Shown: positions 16,487-24,618 of the stretch, piece by piece
Layout: the number at the start of each line of letters is the position of its first letter
How positions within the stretch are numbered: position 1 is the first letter of the stretch
From: Mycobacterium aquaticum
GTDB taxonomy: Bacteria; Actinomycetota; Actinomycetes; Mycobacteriales; Mycobacteriaceae
Length of the DNA: 47,091 nt
Assembly (NCBI RefSeq): GCF_002086485.1
Contig: NZ_MVHF01000057.1
Location: 1 to 47,091 of the forward strand
Direction of reading: 5' to 3'
The notes under the pieces: model-generated
Told to the model about the DNA's origin: nothing
The model's input: the letters and a program-made list of their open reading frames with translations, nothing else
Database searches by the model: none
Position numbers and translations under genes: made by a program

Positions 16487-17107
16487 ATGAAGCGCACGTA
16501 TGCCCTGATGGTCAGCCTGGCTCTGCTGCTGGCGGCCCCCGGACTCGCGTCCGCAGATCCGTACCAGCGGCCGGCCGGCAACCAGAAATTCATCGAACAG
16601 GTTATCTCCCGGGCACTTTCGCAACGCGGCGTGCCGTTCGTCTACGGCGGCGGGGACTCCAACGGGCCTACCCGTGGCGTCGTGCGTGACGCGGCCGTGG
16701 CCGCCGCCAATCCCGCTCTCCCCGGTGCCGCGGGGCCGGTCTTGGCGCCCACCACACCGGCCACTCCGGGGCTGTTCCCCGGCCTGTTGGGTCTCGGTGC
16801 CACACCCGCCGCGCCCGTCGCTCCCAACGTCGTCGGTTTCGACGCATCAGGTCTCATCGTGTATTCGTTCGCCGGCGTCGGGGTGAAGCTGCCGCGGTCC
16901 TCCGGTGAGCAGTACAAGGTCGGTCAGAAGGTCATGCCCGCGCAGGCGGCTCCCGGCGATCTGATCTTCTACGGCCCGGAGGGCACCCAGAGCGTCGCGC
17001 TGTTCCTCGGCAACGGGCAGATGGTCGAGACCACCGAGCGTGGCGTGGCGGTGTCGCCGGTGCGGACCAACGGCATGGCGCCGTACCTGGTCCGCATCAT
17101 CGCCTGA
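16487..17107 (+). CDS. ripD: RipD-like catalytically inactive NlpC/P60 protein
   Basis: This 206-residue secreted peptidoglycan-binding protein has a signal peptide ending ASA (about residue 23). The NlpC/P60 domain carries the RipD substitutions: the catalytic Cys is Ala120 (VGFDASGLIVYSF) and the His position is Ser169 (GTQSVALFLG). Stretches LPRSSGEQYKVGQKV, GDLIFYGPEGTQSVAL and VSPVRTNGMAPYLVR agree closely with M. tuberculosis RipD (Rv1566c) as I remember it. Two differences stand out: an Ala/Pro/Leu-rich insert of about 50 residues (about 65-115) between SNGPTRG and VGFDASG, and no proline-rich C-terminal tail. It may be the RipD orthologue or a paralogue. The ATG at 16487 is chosen for the signal peptide; a longer start at 16454 is possible. 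Confidence 0.85.
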   Translation: MKRTYALMVSLALLLAAPGLASADPYQRPAGNQKFIEQVISRALSQRGVPFVYGGGDSNGPTRGVVRDAAVAAANPALPGAAGPVLAPTTPATPGLFPGLLGLGATPAAPVAPNVVGFDASGLIVYSFAGVGVKLPRSSGEQYKVGQKVMPAQAAPGDLIFYGPEGTQSVALFLGNGQMVETTERGVAVSPVRTNGMAPYLVRIIA

Positions 17108-17116
17108 CGCCGGGCG

Positions 17117-17143
17117 GCGGCCCCGGATTGGTGTCGGGGCCGC
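17117..17143 (+). terminator. Hairpin terminator after the RipD-like gene
   Basis: There is a 9-base GC stem (GCGGCCCCG and complement) with a 9-base loop, starting 9 bases past the stop codon. No T-tract. Confidence 0.65.
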
Positions 17144-17191
17144 ACCGCAACCCTCCGTAGTGTTGGGTCTGACACGACGAAGGGCACACCG

Positions 17192-18250
17192 ATGGACCAG
17201 CCACCCGCGACCACACGGACCGTATTCCCCGGCATCAGTTCCCGGGCCTGGGAGCACCCTGCCGACCGCACGGCGCTGACGGCGCTGCGCCGGCTCAAGG
17301 GTTTCGACCAGATTCTCAAGATCCTGTCGGGGATGTTGCGCGAGCGGCAGCACCGGTTGGTGTATCTGGCCAATTCGGCGCGGGTGGGGACGCGTCAGTT
17401 CGCCGACCTCGACGCATTGCTCGACGAGTGCGTGCAGGTGCTCGATGCACCTACCAAGCCCGAAATGTTCGTCATGCAGTCACCTTTCGCGAACGCGTTC
17501 ACCATCGGGATGGACGAGCCGTTCATCGTCATCACCTCTGGGATGTACGACCTGTTGACGCATGACGAGATGCGGTTCGTCATCGGGCATGAACTGGGTC
17601 ATGCGCTCAGCGGGCACGCTGTGTACCGGACCATGCTCAATCACCTGATGCGCCTTGCGGCGTCGTTCGGTTTCATCCCGCTCGGCGGGTGGGCGTTGCG
17701 CGCCATCGTGGCGGCACTGCAGGAATGGCAACGCAAATCCGAACTTTCGGGGGATCGGGCAGGTCTGCTGTGCGGGCAGGATTTCGACACCGCCATCCGC
17801 GTCGAACTCAAGCTGGCCGCCGGTGCCCGCCTCGACAAGCTCGACACCCAGGCCTTCCTGGCGCAGGCCAGGGACTACGACGCGGCCGGTGACATGCGCG
17901 ACGGTGTGCTCAAGTTGCTCAATCTCGAACTGCAGAGCCACCCGTTCTCGGTGCTGCGTGCGGCCGCCTTGACCAGATGGGTCGACACCGGCGGCTACGG
18001 TGCCATCATGGCCGGCGACTACCCGCTGCGGGCCGATGACGACAGCGTCCGGTGGTCCGACGACGTCACCGCTGCCGCCCGCCAGTACAAGGACGGTTTC
18101 GACCAGTCCAACGATCCGTTGATCCGGGGCATCCGCGACGGGCTGGGCGGGTTCGTCGACGGGGTCGGTCAGGCGGCCACCAGCGCGGCCGATTCGATGG
18201 GACGCAAAATCTCTGAGTGGCGGCGCAATTCGCGCTCCGAGGACGAATAG
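17192..18250 (+). CDS. M48-family zinc metalloprotease
   Basis: This 352-residue peptidase has the zinc motif H133-E-L-G-H137 in FVIGHELGHALSGH. A likely third zinc ligand lies in the SELSGDRAGLLCG helix, where Glu precedes SGDRA as in M48 enzymes. PEMFVMQSPFANAFTIGMDE matches the substrate-groove strand of the family. The central LMRLAASFGFIPLGGWALRAIVA is only mildly hydrophobic, so membrane insertion is uncertain. The C-terminal 70 residues are charged and include DGLGGFVDGVGQAATSAAD. It may act in proteolytic quality control. It follows the RipD-like gene after a terminator, and the membrane-protein gene downstream has its own promoter. Confidence 0.9.
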   Translation: MDQPPATTRTVFPGISSRAWEHPADRTALTALRRLKGFDQILKILSGMLRERQHRLVYLANSARVGTRQFADLDALLDECVQVLDAPTKPEMFVMQSPFANAFTIGMDEPFIVITSGMYDLLTHDEMRFVIGHELGHALSGHAVYRTMLNHLMRLAASFGFIPLGGWALRAIVAALQEWQRKSELSGDRAGLLCGQDFDTAIRVELKLAAGARLDKLDTQAFLAQARDYDAAGDMRDGVLKLLNLELQSHPFSVLRAAALTRWVDTGGYGAIMAGDYPLRADDDSVRWSDDVTAAARQYKDGFDQSNDPLIRGIRDGLGGFVDGVGQAATSAADSMGRKISEWRRNSRSEDE

Positions 18251-18295
18251 CCGACGTTCGCGTCAGGACTTGCCGTCGCGGCAACGGTAAGCCCC

Positions 18296-18301
18296 TAGAC
18301 T
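18296..18301 (+). promoter_or_regulatory. -10 box TAGACT placed for a leaderless transcript
   Basis: TAGACT ends 7 bases before the GTG at 18309, and no ribosome site is present. This spacing puts the transcription start on the start codon, the arrangement of leaderless mycobacterial genes. Confidence 0.6.
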
Positions 18302-18308
18302 GACCTGC

Positions 18309-19091
18309 GTGGGCATCCTGTTCGGTTTCGCGCCGTGGATCATCTACTGGGTTCTCGTCGGCAACGTGCCATTCCTGACCGCCGTGCTCGTCGCGCTGGC
18401 GGTTGCTGTCGCCACGTTCGTCATCAGCCGGATCGCGGGGACCCCGGGGCGCACCCTTGAGGTCGGCGCGCTGGGCACCTTCGTCGTGCTGACCATCCTC
18501 ACGATGGTGTTGAGCCAGGATTTTCTGCAGAAATGGATCCAGCCGCTGAGCAACGCAGGCATCTTTCTGGTCGCGCTGACCGGGCTGTTGATCGGCAAGC
18601 CATTCGTGCAGGAGTACGCGGCCGCGGGCCAGCCTCCGGGTGTGGTGGAGAGCGACCTGTTCAAGCGGATCGTGACGATCCTGACGTGGATCTGGGTGGC
18701 CGCGTTCGGCGGTATGACGGTGTCGTCGGCGATCCCGCCGATCGTGCAGGGCGACGCCACCATCCTCGACACCAGAACGCCACTGTCGTTCATCTGCTAC
18801 TGGGTGATTCCCGCCGTCCTGCTGGGCGTCGCCGCGCTGGCATCGCGGATCCTGCCCGACCGCATGACCGCAGGCATGAACGACATCGTCCGCAAGACCA
18901 CCTTCGTCGCCTACAGCGAAGCGGCGATCGACGAGCTGTACTACCTCGCGCAGGAGCACGCCAACCGGGAGGTGGGCGCCGGGCAGGAGGCCTACGACGT
19001 GCGCGTCGGGGGATCGGGCACGCCGTTGCTGGGCGACGACACCAGGATGTCCTGGCCCTCGACCTACAAGGTCCGGGACCGCAAACGCTGA
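18309..19091 (+). CDS. Polytopic membrane protein, unknown function
   Basis: This 260-residue protein has about six transmembrane segments (for example FGFAPWIIYWVLVGNVPFLTA, FVVLTILTMVL, IFLVALTGLLIG, TILTWIWVAAFGGMTV, YWVIPAVLLGVAAL) and a soluble C-terminal tail of about 70 residues. The tail begins ILPDRMTAGMNDIVRKT and ends STYKVRDRKR. I do not recognise a characterised family. The translation probably starts at GTG without a leader, using the TAGACT box just upstream. It is convergent with the upp operon, with 10 bases between the ends. Confidence 0.8.
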   Translation: MGILFGFAPWIIYWVLVGNVPFLTAVLVALAVAVATFVISRIAGTPGRTLEVGALGTFVVLTILTMVLSQDFLQKWIQPLSNAGIFLVALTGLLIGKPFVQEYAAAGQPPGVVESDLFKRIVTILTWIWVAAFGGMTVSSAIPPIVQGDATILDTRTPLSFICYWVIPAVLLGVAALASRILPDRMTAGMNDIVRKTTFVAYSEAAIDELYYLAQEHANREVGAGQEAYDVRVGGSGTPLLGDDTRMSWPSTYKVRDRKR

Positions 19092-19101
19092 CCCGTTCTG
19101 G

Positions 19102-19731
19102 TCATTTGGTCCCGAAGATGCGGTCGCCCGCGTCGCCCAGCCCCGGCACGATGTAGCCGTCGGCGTCGAGTTCGCGGTCCAGCGCCGCGGTGTAGATGGC
19201 CACGTCGGGATGGGCCGCCTGCATGGCGGCGACGCCTTCGGGACAGGTCAGCAGGCAGACGAACTTGATCGACTTCGGCTGGTATTCCTTGAGCCGGTCG
19301 ATGGCCGCCACCGCCGAGTTGCCGGTCGCCAGCATCGGGTCGACCACCACCACGTCGCGCTCGTGCAGATCGCTCGGCATCTTGAAGTAATACTCCACGG
19401 CGACACGGGTTTTCGGGTCCCGGTACAGGCCGATGTGGCCGACGCGTGCGCTCGGCACGACATTGAGCATGCCGTCGAGGATGCCGCTGCCTGCCCGCAG
19501 GATGGATGCGAACACCAGCTTCTTGCCGTCGATCACCGAGCCCGTGGTGGACTCCAGCGGGGTGTCGATCTCGATCTCGTGCACCGGCACGTCGCGCAGC
19601 ACCTCGTAGGCCATCAGCATCGAGATCTCGATCAGCAGCTGCCGAAACCCCTTGGTGGACACCTCTTTTTGCCGCATCATGGTGAGCTTGTGCTGGACCA
19701 GCGGGTGGTCCACGATGTGCAGGTTGCCCAT
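19102..19731 (-). CDS. upp: Uracil phosphoribosyltransferase
   Basis: This 209-residue enzyme makes UMP from uracil and PRPP in pyrimidine salvage. The PRPP-binding loop is VVVVDPMLATGNSAVAAI and the uracil-binding segment is DGYIVPGLGDAGDRIFG at the C-terminus. The opening NLHIVDHPLVQHKLTMMR and length are typical. GGAGG sits 5 bases before the ATG. It is the last gene of an operon with URC4- and URC1-like genes, so UMP formation here may be the entry step for uracil catabolism as well as salvage. Confidence 0.97.
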   Translation of the reverse strand: MGNLHIVDHPLVQHKLTMMRQKEVSTKGFRQLLIEISMLMAYEVLRDVPVHEIEIDTPLESTTGSVIDGKKLVFASILRAGSGILDGMLNVVPSARVGHIGLYRDPKTRVAVEYYFKMPSDLHERDVVVVDPMLATGNSAVAAIDRLKEYQPKSIKFVCLLTCPEGVAAMQAAHPDVAIYTAALDRELDADGYIVPGLGDAGDRIFGTK

Positions 19732-19739
19732 GGCGCCTC

Positions 19740-20966
19740 CTAGAAGACCGTGCCGTCGCTGCTGATGGTCAGCGGTGGGCTGCCTGCCCGCAGCCGCTCG
19801 GCCAGCCGGCGTCCGGTGGCCCAGGTGCCGCCTTCGAGCACACATGCCAGCGGCAGATGCTCGGCGCCCGCACCGAGCCGAACCCGCACCAGCGCAGCGA
19901 GTTCGTCGAGCAGCGCAACCGTCAGGGCTCGCCACTCCACCACGAGTTCGTCGCCCACCGACCAGGTGCGTCGGGCCCACTCCGGCTTCCTGAGCTGCAC
20001 CACCCCGGTGTCGAGCAGCAGGCCTCCGTTGCGGTATTCGGGCAGACCGGTCAACGCGTCGAGGCCCGTCACCTCGACACCGGACCAGGTGAACGGTTCC
20101 AGCAGTGAGTACGTCAGCCATTGCGACAGCTTGTGAAACGGCATCCAGCCCCACGACGGTCCGTCGCCGGGCACGGCGGGGTGTGGCCAGCAGTCACCCA
20201 GGGGCTGGCCGTCGATGGCGTTGTCGGCGGGCCAGATACCGGACAGCGACGTCAACAACCGGGTCAGGATGGTGTGGGCGGTGACGGTCGGGCCTGACAC
20301 GGTGTCGAAGAGTCCACCGGGGCGGCCGGGCTCACCGAACACCGCGGGTTGGCCTGCCATCGCGGCACCCAGCCGACGCAACAGCTGTGCCCGCCCGTCG
20401 AGGCCGACGAGGGGATTACGGGAGTCCACCTGGAAAGCCCGGGCCAGTGCGTCGTCATCGAGAGCGCTGAGGCCGGCTGCGTCGACCTGCCAGGGTCGAC
20501 CGGGGTCGCTGGAGAACACGCCGTCGAAGAATGCGTGCCAACTCGCGACCGCGAGACCTTCGGAACGGGCGAAGGTGCGTCCGGTGGTGGTTTCGCGGTA
20601 CTGCCAACCGGGACCCGCCCCGGCGTCGAGCAGCACGCTGACCACGGTGAGATCGATCAGGGTCCTGGCCCGTGCTGCAGAGTCGAGATCGGCCAGCCGG
20701 CCGTCGAGTTCGGCCTTGCGGTCCACGCCGCCGGCTTCGAAGTGGCGCCACCGGCTGTGATACGGGATGTGCAGATCGGGATAGCGCTCCCGGGTGACCG
20801 CGGCGACTTCGGCTGCGGCGCGCGGCAACGCCTCGTCGTCGACCACGAACCAGGGGGAGCGGCCGGCCCTGGCCCGTTGCAGCAGCACGCCGGCCCGCTC
20901 CCGGATGGCGGCGGTGGACCGCAGGGTGGCGACCGCGGCGGCGGCCTCGGTATCGGCGGCGGTCAT
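19740..20966 (-). CDS. URC4/Urg3-family protein (DUF1688), uracil catabolism
   Basis: This 408-residue protein belongs to the DUF1688 family, whose fungal members URC4/Urg3 are needed for the URC pathway of uracil breakdown. Recognisable parts are ERYPDLHIPYHSRWRHFEAG near residue 60, the LTRLLTSLSGIWP block, and GDCWPHPAVPGDGPSWGWMPFH followed by LTYSLLEPFTW. The exact reaction is not known. The start overlaps the upstream URC1-like stop (ATGA), and the stop is 8 bases before upp, so the three genes form one unit. The family call comes from this neighbourhood plus remembered motifs. Confidence 0.85.
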   Translation of the reverse strand: MTAADTEAAAAVATLRSTAAIRERAGVLLQRARAGRSPWFVVDDEALPRAAAEVAAVTRERYPDLHIPYHSRWRHFEAGGVDRKAELDGRLADLDSAARARTLIDLTVVSVLLDAGAGPGWQYRETTTGRTFARSEGLAVASWHAFFDGVFSSDPGRPWQVDAAGLSALDDDALARAFQVDSRNPLVGLDGRAQLLRRLGAAMAGQPAVFGEPGRPGGLFDTVSGPTVTAHTILTRLLTSLSGIWPADNAIDGQPLGDCWPHPAVPGDGPSWGWMPFHKLSQWLTYSLLEPFTWSGVEVTGLDALTGLPEYRNGGLLLDTGVVQLRKPEWARRTWSVGDELVVEWRALTVALLDELAALVRVRLGAGAEHLPLACVLEGGTWATGRRLAERLRAGSPPLTISSDGTVF

Positions 20967-22249
20967 GGCAGGAGACCGCGCCCCTTGGCGATCCTGAGTT
21001 CCTCGGCGTCGGGTACCGGTCCTGGCGTGAAGTAGCCGGCCGCCATCTTCGCGTCGATCTCGACGCGAGCGTCCGGCGGGATCAGCTCGTCGGGGATGTT
21101 GACCCGCTCGCCGACTTCGATGCCGGAACCGGTGATGGCGTCGTACTTCATGTTGCTCATGGATACCAGGCGATGGATCTTGCGGATACCCAGCCAGTGC
21201 AATACGTCGGGCATCAGTTCCTGGAACCGCATATCCTGCACGCCGGCAACACATTCCGTGCGGGTGAAGTACGCCTCGGCCGTGTCGCCGCCTTCCTGGC
21301 GTTTGCGGGCGTTGTAGACCAGGAACTTGGTGACCTCGCCAAGGGCGCGCCCCTCCTTGCGGGAGTAGGCCACCAGCCCGACGCCGCCGCGCTGCGCGCC
21401 CCGGATGCACTCCTCGATGGCGTGGGTGAGATAGGGACGGCAGGTACAGATGTCGGAACCGAAGACGTCCGACCCGTTGCATTCGTCGTGGACCCGCGCG
21501 GTCAGTTCGACACCGGGATCGGCCAGGTCTCGCGGGGCGCCGAAGATGTAGACGGTCTGGCCGCCGATCGGGGGCAGGAACACCTCGAGGTCACCGCGGG
21601 TGACGAGTTCGGGGTACATGCCGCCGGTCTCCTCGAACAGCACGCGCCGCAGATCGTTTTCGCTGCACCCGAAGCGCGCCGCGACGCCGGGCAGATGCCA
21701 GACGGGTTCGATCGCGGCCTTGGTGACGACGGCGGCGCCGCTCGGCAGCAGGGTCTGACCGTCGGGCTTCAGCCGGCCTTTGGCGACCGCTTCGGCGATC
21801 TCCGGCAGGATCACATGCGCCTTGGTCACCGCGATGGTCGGGCGGATGTCGTAGCCGGCGGCGAGTTCGGCTGTGAATGCCTCGGCGACCATCGCGCCCC
21901 ACGGGTCCAGGCTCACGATGGTGGCCGGTTCTCCCCATTGCGGGTAGGGCCCGATCACGTCGGTGGGGGCGGTGTTGGTCAGGTCGGCGCGGTGGTCGCG
22001 CGACAGTGCTCCGGCCGCCACTGCCAGGGCCCGGTAGACGCTGTAAGAGCCGCTGTGCGTGCCGATCACGTTGCGGTGGGCGCGCGTGATCGTCGTTCCG
22101 ATGACCGGGCCCCGTTCGGCCGCGGTGGGCGCGCCCCAGTGGATGGTGAGGGCGTCGGCCGCACCGCTGTGTGAGGTCAGCCGGATGTGCCGGGCCGGGC
22201 CGTGACCCGGTGCCGGCGCGGCAGAGCCTGGATCCACAACCATGGCCAT
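20963..22249 (-). CDS. GTP cyclohydrolase II-like URC1-family protein
   Basis: This 428-residue protein consists of an N-terminal extension of about 210 residues and a C-terminal GTP cyclohydrolase II-like domain. The zinc cysteines are C257, C268 and C270 (ECNGSDVFGSDICTC), with exactly the C-x10-C-x-C spacing of RibA. The catalytic loop reads YSRKEGRALGEVTKF. The long N-terminus (HSGAADALTIHWGAP, GTHSGSYSVYRAL) and the pairing with DUF1688 and upp identify it as the URC1 type, which acts in uracil catabolism and not in riboflavin synthesis. The start at MAMVVD is supported by AAAGGGG just upstream. It is the first gene of the operon and divergent from the M15 peptidase gene. Confidence 0.88.
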   Translation of the reverse strand: MAMVVDPGSAAPAPGHGPARHIRLTSHSGAADALTIHWGAPTAAERGPVIGTTITRAHRNVIGTHSGSYSVYRALAVAAGALSRDHRADLTNTAPTDVIGPYPQWGEPATIVSLDPWGAMVAEAFTAELAAGYDIRPTIAVTKAHVILPEIAEAVAKGRLKPDGQTLLPSGAAVVTKAAIEPVWHLPGVAARFGCSENDLRRVLFEETGGMYPELVTRGDLEVFLPPIGGQTVYIFGAPRDLADPGVELTARVHDECNGSDVFGSDICTCRPYLTHAIEECIRGAQRGGVGLVAYSRKEGRALGEVTKFLVYNARKRQEGGDTAEAYFTRTECVAGVQDMRFQELMPDVLHWLGIRKIHRLVSMSNMKYDAITGSGIEVGERVNIPDELIPPDARVEIDAKMAAGYFTPGPVPDAEELRIAKGRGLLP

Positions 22250-22346
22250 GGCCCCTTTCTGTGGCGTGAGGCCTCCAGTCAACCTCGAATTCGGCGGGCG
22301 CGCAGCGGCGTCGCCACAGTGTGATGAGATCGCCGAGTACAAAGAG

Positions 22347-23027
22347 ATGGTGGACCAGACGCCGGCCCGGCGCGCGGTCGCCGTGGTGGCGGCCGCCGTC
22401 ACGCTGGTCCAGTGTTCTCCTGCGCCGCCGAAGCGGCAGCCGTCGGCAACCTCGTCGTCGACGCGTGTGCAGGCACCGCCGTCGATCGCTCGGGTCACGG
22501 CCGCCGAGCTCGGCGCGACCTGGCATCCGGGCTGCCCGCTGGGGCCCGAGCAGCTGCGCCGCGTCGAACTCGACTACTTCGGCTTCGACGGCACGACCCG
22601 GCGCGGCGTGCTCGTCGTCCACGAAAGCCTTGTGCCGCAGGTGATTGCGATCTTCGACCAGCTCTACCGGATGCGTTACCCGATCGAGCGCATGCGCACG
22701 GTGGATCACTACCCGCAGGCGCAGGACGAGTTGTCGATGGAGGACAACAACACCTCGGCGTTCAACTGCCGTGGTATCCCGGGCTCTGGCAATTGGTCAC
22801 TGCATGCCTACGGCCGGGCCATCGACCTCAACCCGCTGCTCAATCCGTACGTCGATGGCGCCGATGTGGAGCCGGCGAACGCCGGGCGGTATCTGGATCG
22901 CACGCGCACGGACCCCGGGCTGCTGCACGCCGACGATTCCGCGGTGCGCGCGTTCACCGATCGCGGCTGGCAGTGGGGTGGCGCGTGGCGATCCCCGATC
23001 GACTACCAGCATTTCGAAGTGCGCTGA
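22347..23027 (+). CDS. M15-family D-Ala-D-Ala-type metallopeptidase, putative lipoprotein
   Basis: This 226-residue exported peptidase is related to VanY-type carboxypeptidases. Zinc ligands are H153 and D160 in LHAYGRAIDLNPLLNPYV and H222 in DYQHFEVR at the very C-terminus; the catalytic region precedes it (DRGWQWGG). A hydrophobic segment ends in VTLVQC; this resembles a lipobox, but Gln before Cys is unusual, so lipidation is uncertain. A Pro/Ser/Thr linker follows. It probably trims peptidoglycan peptides. There is no clear ribosome site at the ATG, and the GTG one codon later is possible. It ends one base before the convergent DUF899 gene. Confidence 0.85.
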   Translation: MVDQTPARRAVAVVAAAVTLVQCSPAPPKRQPSATSSSTRVQAPPSIARVTAAELGATWHPGCPLGPEQLRRVELDYFGFDGTTRRGVLVVHESLVPQVIAIFDQLYRMRYPIERMRTVDHYPQAQDELSMEDNNTSAFNCRGIPGSGNWSLHAYGRAIDLNPLLNPYVDGADVEPANAGRYLDRTRTDPGLLHADDSAVRAFTDRGWQWGGAWRSPIDYQHFEVR

Positions 23028-23028
23028 G

Positions 23029-23733
23029 TCAGTGGCACGACGCGGCCGGCCGCGGGCCGTACTCGTCGTGCCAGTTCCACCATTCGTACGGCGCGGACTG
23101 GGGATAGCCCTCAGGTGAATCTTCCCAGGTCTCCTGGCGTCCCAGAGCCGTCATGTCGAGGAAGCTCCAGGTGTTGACGAAGGCCTCGTCGCCGCGGTTG
23201 TTGATGAAGTAGGTGCGGTAGACGCGGTCGCCGTCGCGGATGAAGGCGTTGGTGCCGTGCCACTGGTCCACGCCGAAATCCACGTCGAACGGCTGCCCGG
23301 CAGCCGGCTCGGCGTTGATCGTGCACCACGGGATGTGCCAGCCCATCCTGGCCTTGATCCTCGCGATGTCGGCCTGTGAACCGCGCGAGGCGTACACCAG
23401 CGTGGTGTTGCGGGCGTTCAGATGGGCCAGGTTTCCGATGTGATCGGCCATCAAAGAGCAACCGACGCAACCGTGTTCGGGCCAGCCGTGCACGCCCGGG
23501 TCGACGAACGCGCGGTAGACGATGAGCTGGCGGCGGCCGTCGAACAGGTCGAGCAGCGTGACGGTGCCGTCGGGACCGTCGAATTGGTAGTCGGGGCGCA
23601 CCGGGGTCCAGGGCATGCGGCGGCGTCGCGCGGCCAGGTCGTCACGGGCCCGGGTGAGTTCTTTTTCGCGGACCAGCATTTCGCGGTGCGCGGCATCCCA
23701 TTCCTGTGCCGTGACGATCGGTGGTGTCTTCAT
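23029..23733 (-). CDS. DUF899-family thioredoxin-like protein
   Basis: This 234-residue protein of the DUF899 family is predicted to adopt a thioredoxin-like fold. Typical stretches are VTAQEWDAAHREMLVREKEL at the N-terminus, LDLFDGRRQLIVYRAFVDPG, the Cys pair in HGCVGCSLMADHI, and C-terminal DMTALGRQETWEDSP with PYEWWNWHDEY. The catalytic activity is unknown. AGGAGG lies 8 bases upstream of the ATG. One of two ArsR-type operators (23751-23768) lies 17 bases upstream of the start, so this gene is probably repressed by the divergent ArsR regulator. Confidence 0.9.
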   Translation of the reverse strand: MKTPPIVTAQEWDAAHREMLVREKELTRARDDLAARRRRMPWTPVRPDYQFDGPDGTVTLLDLFDGRRQLIVYRAFVDPGVHGWPEHGCVGCSLMADHIGNLAHLNARNTTLVYASRGSQADIARIKARMGWHIPWCTINAEPAAGQPFDVDFGVDQWHGTNAFIRDGDRVYRTYFINNRGDEAFVNTWSFLDMTALGRQETWEDSPEGYPQSAPYEWWNWHDEYGPRPAASCH

Positions 23734-23750
23734 GTGGGCTCCTCCTGACG

Positions 23751-23768
23751 TTCAACAACACGGTTGAA
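23751..23768. promoter_or_regulatory. ArsR operator copy 1
   Basis: TTCAACAACACGGTTGAA is a 6-base perfect dyad with a 6-base spacer. The same TCAAC-N6-GTTGA pattern recurs 56 bases away at the ArsR start. It is positioned to control the DUF899 gene. Confidence 0.78.
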
Positions 23769-23806
23769 TATCTGTTTCTTCAGGACACCACGACATGTGG
23801 ATATAG

Positions 23807-23822
23807 TCAACAATGTGGTTGA
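23807..23822. promoter_or_regulatory. ArsR operator copy 2, overlapping the arsR start codon
   Basis: TCAACAATGTGGTTGA is the second copy of the dyad. The GTG start of the ArsR gene (23815) lies inside it, so bound repressor would sit on the translation start region, consistent with autorepression of a short-leader transcript. Confidence 0.75.
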
Positions 23823-24147
23823 AGATCAGGTGTTGGACCGGGCGTACGCGGCGCTCGCCGATCCGACCCGTCGCCAGCTGCTGGAGGCGCTGCGCCACGG
23901 CGACGCGCGGATCACCGATCTGGCTGCGCCGCTTCCCATGACCTTTGCCGGCGTGTCACGACATGTCGGGGTACTCGAATCGGCCGGGTTGGTCCGGCGC
24001 GAGGTGCGCGGGCGGGAACACTGGCTGTCGCTGCAACCCGATGGACTGGCGCTGGCCCAGCAGTGGATCAACGAGCAGACCGAGTTCTGGGCGGTGCGTA
24101 CCGATGCGCTGGCCGAGCGGCTGCGGCGGAAGAAGGGCGGTCGATGA
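23815..24147 (+). CDS. ArsR-family transcriptional repressor
   Basis: This 110-residue winged-helix repressor contains DRAYAALADPTRRQLLEALR, DLAAPLPMTFAGVSRHVGVL (recognition helix) and the wing GLVRREVRGREHWLSL. No metal-binding CxC motif is present, so it is of the type paired with SRPBCC proteins and not a metal sensor. I choose GTG at 23815, where homology-like sequence begins (VVEDQVLDRAYAAL); TTG at 23764 is an in-frame alternative. The stop overlaps the start of the SRPBCC gene (ATGA). Two matched operators in the divergent region indicate control of itself and the DUF899 gene. Confidence 0.88.
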   Translation: MVEDQVLDRAYAALADPTRRQLLEALRHGDARITDLAAPLPMTFAGVSRHVGVLESAGLVRREVRGREHWLSLQPDGLALAQQWINEQTEFWAVRTDALAERLRRKKGGR

Positions 24148-24584
24148 GCACCGAGACGGTGGTGGTCCGGGTGCAGCGGGTGATGCCCGCCACTCCCGAA
24201 GAGGTCTTCGACGAATGGCTCGACCCGGAGGCCCTGCGGGAGTGGATGTGCCCGCGCCCGGTGCGATGCGTGACAGTGCATGTCGAACCCCGCGTCGGCG
24301 GCCTGGTCCGGTTCGACGTCGACGACCGGGGCTCCAGCGTGCTGATCACCGGGCAATTCCTGACCATCGACCGGCCGCGGCTGCTCAGCTTCACGTGGTC
24401 CAACTCCGACTGGTCCGATCCGACTGCATCCAGCGTCGTCAACGTCACCTTCACCGCGCAGGGTGACGATCAAACGCTCATGGCCATCGAGCATTCCCTA
24501 CTGCCGTCCGAGGAATTCGAGAACTTCCACAACGGCTGGATCCTCACGGTCGATCAGCTGGCGGCGGTGCTGGCCCGCCGCTGA
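24144..24584 (+). CDS. SRPBCC (AHSA1-like) domain protein
   Basis: This 146-residue START-like protein begins VVVRVQRVMPATPEEVFDEW and contains WMCPRPVRCVTVHVEPRVGG, IDRPRLLSFTWSNSDW, the family's VNVTFTAQGDDQTLMAIEH and C-terminal FHNGWILTVDQLAAVL. The fold binds hydrophobic ligands. It is translationally coupled to the ArsR gene, the usual partner. Its relation to the fused ArsR-SRPBCC at 1067 is by architecture only. The ligand is unknown. Confidence 0.9.
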   Translation: MSTETVVVRVQRVMPATPEEVFDEWLDPEALREWMCPRPVRCVTVHVEPRVGGLVRFDVDDRGSSVLITGQFLTIDRPRLLSFTWSNSDWSDPTASSVVNVTFTAQGDDQTLMAIEHSLLPSEEFENFHNGWILTVDQLAAVLARR

Positions 24585-24618
24585 CGTCGGCCGGGCCGGA
24601 TCGACTGCTCGGCGCCGC

